A stretch of 64,000 nucleotides of DNA. Source: Bacteroidota bacterium (GTDB taxonomy: Bacteria; Bacteroidota; Bacteroidia; Cytophagales; Cyclobacteriaceae). Made by a program: the position numbers and the translations under genes. Below are positions 29,014 to 37,402 of the stretch, piece after piece; positions within the stretch are counted from its first letter, which is position 1, and the number at the start of each line of letters is the position of its first letter. The notes below the pieces were generated by a model, which was not told the DNA's origin, made no database searches, and saw only the letters and a program-made list of their open reading frames with translations. The stretch is taken from positions 147,225 to 211,224 of the forward strand of contig JAFDYV010000011.1 of NCBI GenBank assembly GCA_018267275.1, read 5' to 3'.

Positions 29014-29952
29014 CTATTTAAAGTTGATCGTCTTGGAGACAGTCAGGGAAAAGAAATGGTTATTGGGTTGGGGAGATTCACCCGCCAAAGCCACCGGCCA
29101 ATTGTAGGTATACGATGCTACCAGCGACCAATTCTTTTTAGTGATGCGCAAGGGCAGTGTTACAGCGTAGTTCATCAATCCAAAAACGTTTTTATCAACC
29201 TGCTGTACTTGCGGCAGCCTTCGCCTGATCCGTACCGCAGATCCGGGCGCCAGTTGTATGCTGGTGATGGTAGAATTACCGTACAACATTTGAAACATGG
29301 GCGTAAACGAAATTCTATCGAGACCGATAAAATTGTATTTACGCAAGTTCAACACCAGGGCAGGGCTGAGCCGGTGCGCTTGCTCGTCACCAAAGTAAAA
29401 CGAATAATCGAGCCGAAAGGTAAAGGGCTTGAAGTCTACGAAGTTGGAAACACCCACCATATTGGTGAGCGGATTTTCTACGTTGATATCTTGGTTGTTG
29501 TAGAAGAGGCGGTCGTAAGAAACCATGAACGAATAATGGTTGCCAATGCCTTTGAGGTAGCCAACGGACGCAATGGTTAAATATAGCGCGGGGTTGTATG
29601 CTTCGCTCCAATATGCAGTTACATCGCCATACAAACCTGATTTGTGATAAAAGGACGCGCCCGCGGTAGCGCCATATTGATTGACACCAATTGTGCGGCC
29701 AGCCGACACAATGTTGCTGTTAAAACCCGTCCGCAACACCAATGATGACTGTAATTTTGCCGGAGCATTCAACAAGCTGTCAATCATGGAGAAAATCGAA
29801 AGAGAGTCGGTAGCGGCAAAGATGCTATCGATTTTTGCCATTGCCAGTGAGTCTTCAAAAGCTTTCACTTTCAACGAATCGCGCTGTTGGCCGTATGCGG
29901 AAAATGCAAAAGCCATCACCGTAGCGATGGCTATTAATGGCTTGCGCAACAT
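29014..29952 (-). CDS. Hypothetical outer-membrane protein
   Basis: A 312-residue protein with a signal peptide (MLRKPLIAIATVMAFAFSAYGQ). The mature part has repeated amphipathic beta strands with aromatic ends and finishes HFFSLTVSKTINFK, typical of an outer-membrane barrel with a terminal aromatic signal. It starts two bases after the stop of the Spy-like gene, so it belongs to the sigma-factor operon. I do not recognise a substrate; a role in the envelope response controlled by the sigma factor is inference. Confidence 0.75.
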   Translation of the reverse strand: MLRKPLIAIATVMAFAFSAYGQQRDSLKVKAFEDSLAMAKIDSIFAATDSLSIFSMIDSLLNAPAKLQSSLVLRTGFNSNIVSAGRTIGVNQYGATAGASFYHKSGLYGDVTAYWSEAYNPALYLTIASVGYLKGIGNHYSFMVSYDRLFYNNQDINVENPLTNMVGVSNFVDFKPFTFRLDYSFYFGDEQAHRLSPALVLNLRKYNFIGLDRISFTPMFQMLYGNSTITSIQLAPGSAVRIRRRLPQVQQVDKNVFGLMNYAVTLPLRITKKNWSLVASYTYNWPVALAGESPQPNNHFFSLTVSKTINFK

Positions 29953-29954
29953 CG

Positions 29955-30470
29955 CTAGTTATTCTTCTCTCTTTGCCGTTGCTCCATTCTATTTTTTATG
30001 GCCTCCTGCCGTTGCTCGCGCATCTCTTGCCGCTCTTGCAAGCGTTGCATCAAAATGCGCGTAAACTCTTGCTCGGCTTTGGGCAGGGTAAGTAGTTGCT
30101 GTGCCGATATTACATTTAGCAACCGTTCAGAATATTTTTTCTCCAAGTCCACATTTTGTTGCTTTAGTTCTAAGCCCAACTTGATCAAAGCTTGTTCGCG
30201 GTCTGCTTTTGTTCTGTTGGGTTCTTGCGTGCGTTCTGCTTGGCGAAATTGCTTACGCAGTTCCGCACGTTGTTCTGCAAACTCGCGGTAGATTGGCCAG
30301 AACTTCTCTGCTTGCGCAGGAGTCAGTTTTAATTTTTCTGAAATCAACGCAATGCGCGCAGCTTGAATTTTCTCTCGCACTTTTGGGTCTTGCTTATCGA
30401 GGTCGGCATCTTGGCCAAACACCAAGTAGCTCGCACCCATCATTACTACCCATGCCAATAACTTTTTCAT
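29955..30470 (-). CDS. Spy/CpxP-like periplasmic protein
   Basis: A 171-residue protein from ATG 30470 (the ORF can extend to 30509 but then overlaps the gene before it). Signal peptide MKKLLAWVVMMGASYLVFG. The mature protein is almost entirely charged helix with the Spy-type motif LTPAQAEKFWPIYREF and many Glu/Arg/Gln residues, ending in a basic tail. Spy/CpxP relatives act as periplasmic chaperones or stress sensors. Its place behind a sigma factor and a membrane protein fits an envelope-stress module. Confidence 0.8.
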   Translation of the reverse strand: MKKLLAWVVMMGASYLVFGQDADLDKQDPKVREKIQAARIALISEKLKLTPAQAEKFWPIYREFAEQRAELRKQFRQAERTQEPNRTKADREQALIKLGLELKQQNVDLEKKYSERLLNVISAQQLLTLPKAEQEFTRILMQRLQERQEMREQRQEAIKNRMEQRQREKNN

Positions 30471-30474
30471 ATCC

Positions 30475-30894
30475 TTAAATATTAATGTCAAATTCATTTG
30501 CAATTGCATCCAAGTCTTCAGCAGAAATATTGTCCAGCGGCTTCTGCATGTTGTCTAAATTAACATCGCTCAGCGTAGCTTGTTCCAAAAGATCTTCGGT
30601 GGTAATCCCTTCATCTTCCAAAAAAGCGACTAGCTCTTGAGACGAGACGTTATTTAATGCCGAGAGCGGATCGCCCGATCGATTGTATTGGTTGTTCCAC
30701 AAAAGCACAGAAGCAACGCCAACGGCCAACACCGGCAACGCGTCTCGCAGTGCTAATTTGCCAAAACTGAAAGCTGGCCTTTCGGCAGGTTTCTGGCCTT
30801 CAATGCGAGCTTGAATGCGCATGGGCAACGCTTCAAAATACCCATCGGGCACCTTCAATGCCTGTTTTTTCGGTATGTCTTCTAAGCGTGCCAT
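30475..30894 (-). CDS. Small membrane protein, putative anti-sigma factor
   Basis: A 139-residue protein with one transmembrane helix near 50-66 (ALPVLAVGVASVLLW). The cytoplasmic N-terminus contains KVPDGYFEALPMRI, a motif frequent in Bacteroidota proteins encoded next to ECF sigma factors. The C-terminal part is strongly acidic (ELVAFLEDEGITTEDLLEQ..). Position two in an ECF operon and this topology suggest an anti-sigma role, but there is no recognisable anti-sigma or zinc motif, so this is inference from context. Confidence 0.7.
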   Translation of the reverse strand: MARLEDIPKKQALKVPDGYFEALPMRIQARIEGQKPAERPAFSFGKLALRDALPVLAVGVASVLLWNNQYNRSGDPLSALNNVSSQELVAFLEDEGITTEDLLEQATLSDVNLDNMQKPLDNISAEDLDAIANEFDINI

Positions 30895-30939
30895 TTTTAT
30901 CGTTTTTTTATCCCTTCGACTGTAGTTTTACTTTTAAGT

Positions 30940-31479
30940 TTAATCTGCCCCCAAATATTCTTCAATTTTTTTAACCGCGTGGTGATAACTCGCCTTTAAA
31001 GCCCCCACACTGGTATCGGTTATCTCCGAAATCTGTTCGTAGGCAAGGTCGTCAAAGTACTTCATATTGAATACAAGGCGTTGTTTTTCAGGAAGTTGCA
31101 AGATAGCCTTTTGAAGTTTTTTTTGTATTTCGTCACCGCCCAGGTCAGGGTCGCTATCGATTTTTGTGGTCAGTTGTTGGGTTACGTCTTCAATGGGCAG
31201 AAAAAAACGTTTCTTTTTCCGGTTTAAAAAACTCAAACATTCATTGGTGGCTATGCGGTAAATCCAGGTGAACAACTGCGAGTCTTCGCGAAACGAATCT
31301 ATGTACTTGTGAATTTTAATGAATACTTCCTGGGTCAGGTCATCGGCATCGTCATGGTCAATCACCATTTTTCGAACATGCCAATATACCCGCTGCTGGT
31401 AGGTGCGCACGAGCATGTTGAACCCATAGTTACGGGTTTCAATGTTGCGGATCTTTAAGAGGAGGTCCTTGTCTTCCAA
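30940..31479 (-). CDS. RNA polymerase ECF-type sigma-70 factor
   Basis: A 179-residue sigma factor. Region 2 contains DHDDADDLTQEVFIKIHKYI and FTWIYRIATNECLSFL; region 4 contains YFDDLAYEQISEITDTSVGALK. The start is TTG at 31479: the in-frame stop a few codons upstream and the lack of any ATG before MLVRTYQQ force it, and the resulting LLLKIRNIETRNYGFN is the expected N-terminus. It heads an operon with a putative anti-sigma factor, a Spy-like protein and an outer-membrane protein, consistent with envelope-stress control. Confidence 0.92.
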   Translation of the reverse strand: MEDKDLLLKIRNIETRNYGFNMLVRTYQQRVYWHVRKMVIDHDDADDLTQEVFIKIHKYIDSFREDSQLFTWIYRIATNECLSFLNRKKKRFFLPIEDVTQQLTTKIDSDPDLGGDEIQKKLQKAILQLPEKQRLVFNMKYFDDLAYEQISEITDTSVGALKASYHHAVKKIEEYLGAD

Positions 31480-31571
31480 GTGGATGAACCGAAATTCAAT
31501 TTCTTAGACGAAAGTTAGGGAAAAGGTTTAACCAAAAATTGCCACAGATTCACTGATAGATCGCATCGAGA

Positions 31572-32648
31572 CTATTTGATACCTCCCAACACATCCACCA
31601 GTAGTTCGTATTGCTCCTTTGAGTGTGCCGGGAAGTTGGCAAACCGCAGTTGCGTTTTCTTCAACTCGCCATAGCCATCGCCTGGGTATAGGCCCTGGGC
31701 TTCCAATCGCTTGCGAACGGTTTCGGTGTGCTCGCCACAATGTGCAATGATTACCGTGGGCGAGCGCCAAGCACCATCTTCAACAAAAGGCTTCAGCAAA
31801 GAATGATGTTGCAGGGTTTGGTATAACAACACAGATTTATATTCGGTCTCTTTGCGGATAATGTGTATGCCACGGTTCAAGAAGTCTTCTGCCACGTAGC
31901 CAAGCGTATAAATGGCCAGCATGTTAGGTGTGGCAGGTGTTTGGTTCTTGAGCGTGAACTCATGCAAGCTCAACAGGCTGTGGTACGAGCCCGCGTTGAC
32001 GCCCACGGCTTGCACTTCTTTGGCTTTTTCTACGCAGCGGTTGTTGTAGATCCACACTCCCAAGCCAGCCGGCATGCCGAAACCTTTTTGTACGGAAAAG
32101 AAAACGGAATCGATGTGATCAAAATTGAAAGCAGGGTAGGGTACCGATGAAACGGCATCAACAATGATCAGCGCATTTGGAAATTGTGCACGCACGTTTG
32201 CCAAGTAAGTAAGCGGCATGGCAACGCCTGTGCTGGTTTCGTTATGGGTGAGCGCGATCAGCTCAGGCTCGTTGGCAGTAACTATTGGTTCAAAACCTTT
32301 TCCGGGTGGCACTTCTATTTTGGTTGCTTTCTTTTTTTGTTGAAGCGCTGTTTCGAAAAACTTTTTCGAAAATGCCCCATTGACCAGGTGCAAGCAGTTT
32401 TCAATTACCAAGCTTTGAATGGAGCGTTCCCACACTTCGCTGGCTGAGGTGGTGAAGGCGATGTGAAAATGATCGGGCACGGCCATTAGTTGGCGCAGGT
32501 TAGCCACCGTGCGCTGATACGTATGTTGAAATTCTTTACTGCGGTGCGAGATAGATGGAAAACCCTCGCGAAAAGCCTTGCGGGTATGGTCTTCTATGGT
32601 GAAAAAAAGTTGAGAGGGGCCAGGGGCGAAGTCAGCAGCTTTGGTCAT
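31572..32648 (-). CDS. Class V aminotransferase, phosphoserine-aminotransferase-like
   Basis: A 358-residue PLP enzyme of fold type I. FAPGPSQL at the N-terminus and SHRSKEF (about 34-40) are typical of SerC and related enzymes; D164 in IIVDAVSS binds the PLP ring nitrogen and K188 in FFSVQKGFGMP is the probable Schiff-base lysine. Its likely reaction is glutamate plus 3-phosphohydroxypyruvate to phosphoserine. The window also encodes a SerB-SerA fusion (35465-37369), so this could supply the middle step, although it is not adjacent. An alanine-glyoxylate type activity cannot be excluded. Confidence 0.82.
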   Translation of the reverse strand: MTKAADFAPGPSQLFFTIEDHTRKAFREGFPSISHRSKEFQHTYQRTVANLRQLMAVPDHFHIAFTTSASEVWERSIQSLVIENCLHLVNGAFSKKFFETALQQKKKATKIEVPPGKGFEPIVTANEPELIALTHNETSTGVAMPLTYLANVRAQFPNALIIVDAVSSVPYPAFNFDHIDSVFFSVQKGFGMPAGLGVWIYNNRCVEKAKEVQAVGVNAGSYHSLLSLHEFTLKNQTPATPNMLAIYTLGYVAEDFLNRGIHIIRKETEYKSVLLYQTLQHHSLLKPFVEDGAWRSPTVIIAHCGEHTETVRKRLEAQGLYPGDGYGELKKTQLRFANFPAHSKEQYELLVDVLGGIK

Positions 32649-32665
32649 TGTGAAAAAATAAAGCG

Positions 32666-32673
32666 CAAATTTA
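32666..32673 (-). promoter_or_regulatory. -7 element of the aminotransferase gene
   Basis: On the minus strand TAAATTTG, an exact TAnnTTTG match, about 17 bases before the ATG at 32648. The -33 element is weak. Confidence 0.5.
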
Positions 32674-32862
32674 GGGATAGTTGTGAAAAGTGGAGTAGGT
32701 TAACGTTTGTGTTTCTGTAGTAGCGGGCATGGGAGGGCTTGAAAATGGAGCTTACAGCGGAATGTCAAGACCGACCTGCCGAAAACTTGTTCCCCGTGAC
32801 AAAACTACATTTGAAACCATAACTACAATTTAGCACTGCACCCCACATTGCAAATAGCTGCT

Positions 32863-33636
32863 GTTGTGCGCAGTTAGATTAGTTTGACTTAAACGTCTTC
32901 ATGTAACTGTAAACCATGACTCTAATTTCTTCCTGATCCATGTCCGCATAAGTTATTTCAATTGGCTTTTCTTCGCCAAAGCCCCAATGCATATCTAACA
33001 CTAAATAGTATTTTGCAATGTTTTGTCCCTGTACTGTTCTATAATGTATATAATCAATTCTGTTCCACGGGATAAAGTCCTTTTTACAAACTATTATACC
33101 AAGTTTGCTTATTCGGAAAATCTCGGGTTTTAAAATGAAAAGATAAATAAGATAAAATGCACCTAAAGCCATCAAACCTAAAAATATCAATGATACTTTT
33201 GGCAAGTCGTGGAATTGGCCATCGTATAGTCCCTTTAAAAGAGCAGCAATAATAATTAGACTAGGAATTAAGAAGCTCAATTTTCTCTTTCGGTGTTCAA
33301 AAATTATCTTTTCTTTTTCCAAGATATGTTTATCGAGCGGCTTATTAGTAGTTGAATCAACTAGATATTGTAAGATCGGGTCGTAGTTGAATATTTTTTT
33401 TGTCCATTTAGTTTGGTTCTTTAAGCTCTCTTCAATTTTATTGATGTATTCTTTAATCGTCTTATCTTTTTCTTCTTTGTCGATACTAAAGCTGGGACAC
33501 GAATTTTTAAAGTCAGCAGCTCTATTTGTCAGTTTACAAATATACCCATCTCCTTTAGTCATAAACCTGTTTTTGCAAACCGAACAGTATGATAGGTAGT
33601 CCAATCTTGTCATCGAAAAACATAATTGCGCACAAC
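32863..33636. repeat. Unit bounded by 14-bp inverted repeats around a hypothetical gene
   Basis: GTTGTGCGCAGTTA at 32863-32876 and, inverted, GTTGTGCGCAATTA (complement of 33623-33636) match at 13 of 14 bases. They enclose only the gene at 32879-33613, whose stop lies three bases inside the left repeat and whose start lies about ten bases inside the right one. No transposase is present; target-site duplications are not obvious. Confidence 0.5.
32879..33613 (-). CDS. Hypothetical membrane protein with N-terminal four-cysteine motif
   Basis: A 244-residue protein. Residues 10-40 hold C10-x2-C13-x12-C26-x12-C39, a pattern that recurs at the N-terminus of many Bacteroidota membrane proteins of unknown function and probably binds zinc or iron. 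Two transmembrane helices follow (about 114-128 and 140-160), then a C-terminal soluble part (RISKLGIIVCKKDFIPWNRIDYI) resembling a PH-like domain. Base composition is clearly more AT-rich than the neighbouring metabolic genes, and the gene is bounded by inverted repeats, both consistent with lateral arrival. No function can be assigned. Confidence 0.72.
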   Translation of the reverse strand: MTRLDYLSYCSVCKNRFMTKGDGYICKLTNRAADFKNSCPSFSIDKEEKDKTIKEYINKIEESLKNQTKWTKKIFNYDPILQYLVDSTTNKPLDKHILEKEKIIFEHRKRKLSFLIPSLIIIAALLKGLYDGQFHDLPKVSLIFLGLMALGAFYLIYLFILKPEIFRISKLGIIVCKKDFIPWNRIDYIHYRTVQGQNIAKYYLVLDMHWGFGEEKPIEITYADMDQEEIRVMVYSYMKTFKSN

Positions 33637-33763
33637 GTTTATGTTTATGGCGGCTTGGGTTATCAAAGCGCGCGTCACTGTCCCACGTTGCTCAACGAAA
33701 TTAAGAAAACAAAACTTCAAATTTACATATCACCACAAGCTGGCATAAACATTTTGTGAGCGC
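33627..33763. repeat. Imperfect inverted repeat (possible attC-like or MITE element)
   Basis: The left arm GCGCACAACGTTTATG..GCGGCTTG (from 33627) and the right arm, which on the complement reads GCGCTCACAAAATGTTTATG..CAGCTTG (ending at 33763), pair imperfectly over about 30 bases. The element lies directly 3' of the gene at 33775-34335 and 5' of the gene at 32879-33613. Confidence 0.4.
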
Positions 33764-33774
33764 CAGTGCGGTTG

Positions 33775-34335
33775 TCACTTTACCCAGTATGCTCCTTCGA
33801 TTTCGTTAAATAATAAGTTGTCCACCGTTGCATTCTTGCCTCTCAAATCTGTTCCCGTTTTACTCGTTAAGTCATACTTGAAAACAACACTGCCGAGATT
33901 TGCTTGTTGTGTGTAAATAAGTCCAGGTTTATTTACAGCATAATAATACCCAGGTATTGTTACAAAGTCCCCGTCACTATTTATTAAATGAATTTGCCCA
34001 TCATAGTCACCACACTCAACAATTATATAAATGTCCTTTAATGGTTGCGAATAGGGTCTGTAAATACCACGTTCTGTTTCTATTTCCCCTAAATACTTTT
34101 CTGTCAGCTTACCTTTACTTTGTCTTTGCACCCAAACCTTAGTCCCTTGATACTGTGCAACCGATCCTAAAATAGGTCTTGCAACAATCAGCACCACTTT
34201 AAAGTCTGTCATACTAGTTGTGTCGTATGTGACTTTAAATTTTTCGTCAGCAAAGTCCTTTGGAGAAAATTCTTTTGTCTGCGAGAACAAATTTGTCCCA
34301 AGTAAAAGTATTAGTCCTAAAATTATGTATCGCAT
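33775..34335 (-). CDS. Exported hypothetical protein
   Basis: A 186-residue protein from ATG 34335, giving the signal peptide MRYIILGLILLLGTNLFSQ; the frame can extend 13 codons upstream, which would spoil the signal. The mature region looks all-beta (KVTYDTTSMTDFKVVLIVARP, then YIIVECGDYDGQIHLI). I know of no family. It is AT-rich like its neighbour at 32879 and is followed by an imperfect inverted repeat, so it may be part of an accessory cassette. Confidence 0.68.
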   Translation of the reverse strand: MRYIILGLILLLGTNLFSQTKEFSPKDFADEKFKVTYDTTSMTDFKVVLIVARPILGSVAQYQGTKVWVQRQSKGKLTEKYLGEIETERGIYRPYSQPLKDIYIIVECGDYDGQIHLINSDGDFVTIPGYYYAVNKPGLIYTQQANLGSVVFKYDLTSKTGTDLRGKNATVDNLLFNEIEGAYWVK

Positions 34336-34710
34336 CGTCTTTAGGATTGGCGCTAACTTCTTTATAGCAGCCATAAAATTAGTTCAATACGCCTATATGT
34401 GTTGTATATGTGTACTTTTTGTTTCGCAAAGCTGCGGAGTTCTCAAAAAACTAATATTGCAACTCACCCACTATTGCTTATTTTTACATCGAAATCCACT
34501 CGGGTTTGGGACACGTTTTTGGAACTTAACAATAAAAACAATACCGAGTGAAGCTGCTTTTCAAAATCAGGCCTCATCTTGCCTTTGGCAAGACCTCGAC
34601 CAAAAATCAGGTTAACAGAAGAAGGTTGCGAAGGGTGGCAGCTCAAAACTTGTCGTAATATGGGGTTCTAAAACACCCTTCCAAATCTGAAGTGGATTTT
34701 ACTTTTACAA
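34336..34710. other. Intergenic stretch with inverted repeats, no convincing gene
   Basis: I see no credible coding region. It holds CACTCGG (34497-34503) facing CCGAGTG (34544-34550), a tight hairpin CTTGCC-TTT-GGCAAG (34578-34592), and AAATCAGG repeated on both sides of that hairpin. The spurious frames here look like those produced by dispersed non-coding repeats in Cytophagales. It may be a remnant element or a structured RNA. Confidence 0.4.
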
Positions 34711-35481
34711 ATGAGGTCACTGGTTTTTTTTGCGATTGCAGTAGCGCTCACCAGTTGCGGACCAGACCTGGACGCAGACAAGTATATAATCGGAAGCGTG
34801 CAATGGCAAGATTTGGAAGACTACACCTTCAACTACGACAAAGGTGAGCTTCGCTCAATCTCTGTTACTGACGGCACCTCGATTCAATACCAATATTTCA
34901 CTGACTCCACACAGGTAAGGTTTATAACTGCCGGGGGCACAACTATCCGTTTAACCACGTTGGTCTTTTCAAGTTCTAGCTCACTTTCTAAGTTACGCAC
35001 TCGCTGGCGCTACAATGGGCAGTTTTACAAAGATTCTATATCGTTCAATCATAACGGCTCACGGTTGCAATCTATCACCTGGAAAGGCGTTAACTACCCG
35101 GTTACTTTCACGGGTGAAAACATTACCAACATCAGAAGAAATTTTGCATCACTCGGAAACCTTGACCTGTCGTATGACAAAGTTGCAAACCCATTTAAGG
35201 GTGTTTATTGGGTAGATGAATTTATCAACGTCAATCAATCTGGGGTTCCCTCGCTACAATTCAATTCGATTGCGCGTTTTTTTTCCGCAAACAACATTAC
35301 TTTGTCGGATGGTACTATTCTGTCAACAAAGTTTAAGGAAAAGTATACCTACGATTATCTTTATGGGATATTACCTAAGTCGGTGAACAAAGACGAAGAG
35401 CTGAACAAGACTGCGACTAACGACTTAATTTACATTGCCCTTATCGTATACAACAAGAAACCCTCTAATACAACACCCTAA
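34711..35481 (+). CDS. Hypothetical lipoprotein
   Basis: A 256-residue protein starting MRSLVFFAIAVALTSCGPD, with a lipobox LTSC and Cys at position 16. The mature sequence is beta-strand rich, with short repeats of the form FNYDKGELRSISVTDG..QYQYF and FNHNGSRLQSITWKG, similar in style to the YD-like repeats of Bacteroidota surface lipoproteins (DUF4595-type). Its 3' end overlaps that of the serA fusion on the other strand by 17 bases, with no terminator between them. Function unknown. Confidence 0.78.
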   Translation: MRSLVFFAIAVALTSCGPDLDADKYIIGSVQWQDLEDYTFNYDKGELRSISVTDGTSIQYQYFTDSTQVRFITAGGTTIRLTTLVFSSSSSLSKLRTRWRYNGQFYKDSISFNHNGSRLQSITWKGVNYPVTFTGENITNIRRNFASLGNLDLSYDKVANPFKGVYWVDEFINVNQSGVPSLQFNSIARFFSANNITLSDGTILSTKFKEKYTYDYLYGILPKSVNKDEELNKTATNDLIYIALIVYNKKPSNTTP

Positions 35482-37369
35482 ATTTGATAGTGTGCTCAAT
35501 CGCACGCAGGTCTTTGATCACGTCTTTGTTGTATTCTTTGTTGATGTCGGTAATCACATATCCAATATGTTCGTTGGTTTTCAAGTATTGCCCCACAATA
35601 TTGATTCCATTGTCGGCAAGCACTTTGTTGATTTGCGCCAAAATGCCCGGCACGTTATTGTGAATGTGTATCAAGCGGTGTGCATTCTCTAGTGTGGGCA
35701 GTGTTAAATTGGGGAAATTTACGCTGTTGCTGGTGCTACCTGTATTGATGTAGTCCATCATTTTACCCGGAACAAAATTGCCGATGTTTTCTTGCGCCTC
35801 ACTGGTGCTGCCGCCTATGTGAGGAGACAAAATAGTGTTGGGCAGGCCCCGCAACTCTGAAACAAATTCTTCATCGTTGCTGATGGGTTCGTAAGGGAAC
35901 ACATCCACAGAGCAGCCTGCAACTTTCCCATTCAAAATGCTGGCGCGCAATGCCTTCACATCTACTACATGCCCGCGACTCAAGTTCAAGAAGATAACGC
36001 CTTTTTTCATCCAACTAAACTCTGCTTCGCCAATCAAATTGGTGTTGGCCTCCCGGCCGTCTACGTGCAGTGTAACTACATCTGCTTGCGTGAGCAGTTC
36101 TTTCAACGACTTGCATTTGGTGGCATTGCCCAGCGCAAGCTTTTCTTCTCGGTCATAATACAAAATCTTCATGCCAAGGTTTTCGGCCAACACAGAAAGT
36201 TGTGAACCGATGTTTCCGTAGCCTACGATGCCGAGTTTTTTGCCACGTATCTCAAAACTTCCCTTTGCTGACTTGTCCCATTTACCTTCATGCATTTTTG
36301 CCGACTTGTCGATGATGTTGCGCATGAGCATGATCATTTCTGCAATGGCCAACTCCACCACCGAGCGCGTATTGCTAAACGGTGCGTTGAACACAGCAAT
36401 TCCTTTTTTCGTTGCCGCTTTCAGATCTATTTGATTGGTACCAATGCAAAAAGCGCCAATCACCATCAAACGGTTGGCATGCTCAATTACTTTGGCCGTC
36501 ACCTGCGTCTTCGATCGTATACCTAATACCGATACGTTCTTGATTTTTTCGCAAAGTTCGTCTTCGTCTAAGCCAGCGGGGTAAGATTCCACGTTAAAAC
36601 CTTCTGACTTCATCAACTCAATCGCAACTGGATGTACGTTTTCCAGCAGCAACACATTTATTCTGTTTTTAGGATATGAAATGGCGGTGTTCAATTTGTT
36701 AAGATACAAAAATTCATCCAGGCTTGGCGCAACATGATCAGCTTTGTTCAACACGCTTGCTCGCTCTACGTTTTCGGTAAATGCATAAAATTTGTTGGCC
36801 AGCCCTGCATGTTTGATTTCGTAATCTGTGTAACCATCGCCAATAACGTACACATCTCCTGGCAGGCTCAGTTTTTTTAGTTGTTCTACTTTACCGTTGT
36901 TGGCAGATAGTGGGTTGTCTAAGTCAAAGCCAATCACTTTCTCACGTTCATCAAAGATAAACTCGTTTGCAAGGATATTTTCAGAACGAATGCCGTATTC
37001 TGTTACGACCGGCTCTATGAATTCGCGAAAGCCGTTACTAATGATGTAGATGTTCGCTGCATGTGTTTCAAAAAACTCTTTATTGCGCTTGAACGAGTCA
37101 GAGACTAGGTCTTTCAACTTCTTCACCAGTGGAGTCAGGTGCCTTTTCTCAGGTTGCAAAATTTCAAGGCGTTTGTCTATTGACTCGCGTAGCGATAGCT
37201 TACCTTCCATGCCCAAGTTGGTGATCTTGGCAATTCTTTTTTTCAAGCCCTCGCTATCGGGATGTTCTCTTAAAACAATGTCAGCCAGCACATCAAATGC
37301 TTCTACCTTTGTAAAAGTGCTATCGAAATCGATTACGAAATACTTATTGATTTTTGCGTCTTTCACCAT
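35465..37369 (-). CDS. serA: Phosphoserine phosphatase / D-3-phosphoglycerate dehydrogenase fusion with ACT domain
   Basis: A 634-residue fusion covering the first and last steps of serine synthesis. Residues 1-225: HAD phosphatase with D14-F-D16-S-T18 and the late motif G177-D-G-Y-T-D182. Residues 237-550: dehydrogenase with NAD motif GYGNIG at 383-388, R465 in NLSRGH and H517 in SPHIGG. Residues 562-634: ACT domain, which usually mediates serine feedback. The middle aminotransferase step could come from the SerC-like gene at 31572. Its -7 box (TATTTTTG, 37375-37382) ends only five bases before the ATG. The MBOAT gene lies 33 bp upstream on the same strand. Confidence 0.93.
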   Translation of the reverse strand: MVKDAKINKYFVIDFDSTFTKVEAFDVLADIVLREHPDSEGLKKRIAKITNLGMEGKLSLRESIDKRLEILQPEKRHLTPLVKKLKDLVSDSFKRNKEFFETHAANIYIISNGFREFIEPVVTEYGIRSENILANEFIFDEREKVIGFDLDNPLSANNGKVEQLKKLSLPGDVYVIGDGYTDYEIKHAGLANKFYAFTENVERASVLNKADHVAPSLDEFLYLNKLNTAISYPKNRINVLLLENVHPVAIELMKSEGFNVESYPAGLDEDELCEKIKNVSVLGIRSKTQVTAKVIEHANRLMVIGAFCIGTNQIDLKAATKKGIAVFNAPFSNTRSVVELAIAEMIMLMRNIIDKSAKMHEGKWDKSAKGSFEIRGKKLGIVGYGNIGSQLSVLAENLGMKILYYDREEKLALGNATKCKSLKELLTQADVVTLHVDGREANTNLIGEAEFSWMKKGVIFLNLSRGHVVDVKALRASILNGKVAGCSVDVFPYEPISNDEEFVSELRGLPNTILSPHIGGSTSEAQENIGNFVPGKMMDYINTGSTSNSVNFPNLTLPTLENAHRLIHIHNNVPGILAQINKVLADNGINIVGQYLKTNEHIGYVITDINKEYNKDVIKDLRAIEHTIKFRVLY

Positions 37370-37374
37370 ACGAG

Positions 37375-37382
37375 CAAAAATA
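37375..37382 (-). promoter_or_regulatory. -7 element of the serA fusion gene
   Basis: On the minus strand TATTTTTG, an exact consensus, with TTTA 21 bases upstream overlapping the stop codon of the MBOAT gene. Only CTCGT separates it from the ATG, suggesting a leaderless or nearly leaderless transcript. Confidence 0.55.
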
Positions 37383-37402
37383 GCAACTGCAACTTTGCCC
37401 TC

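Noticed and set aside
34220..34646. ORFs at 34220-34615 (+) and 34464-34646 (-)
   Set aside because: Neither has a start context, conserved domain or signal; they overlap each other in a repeat-rich non-coding stretch.
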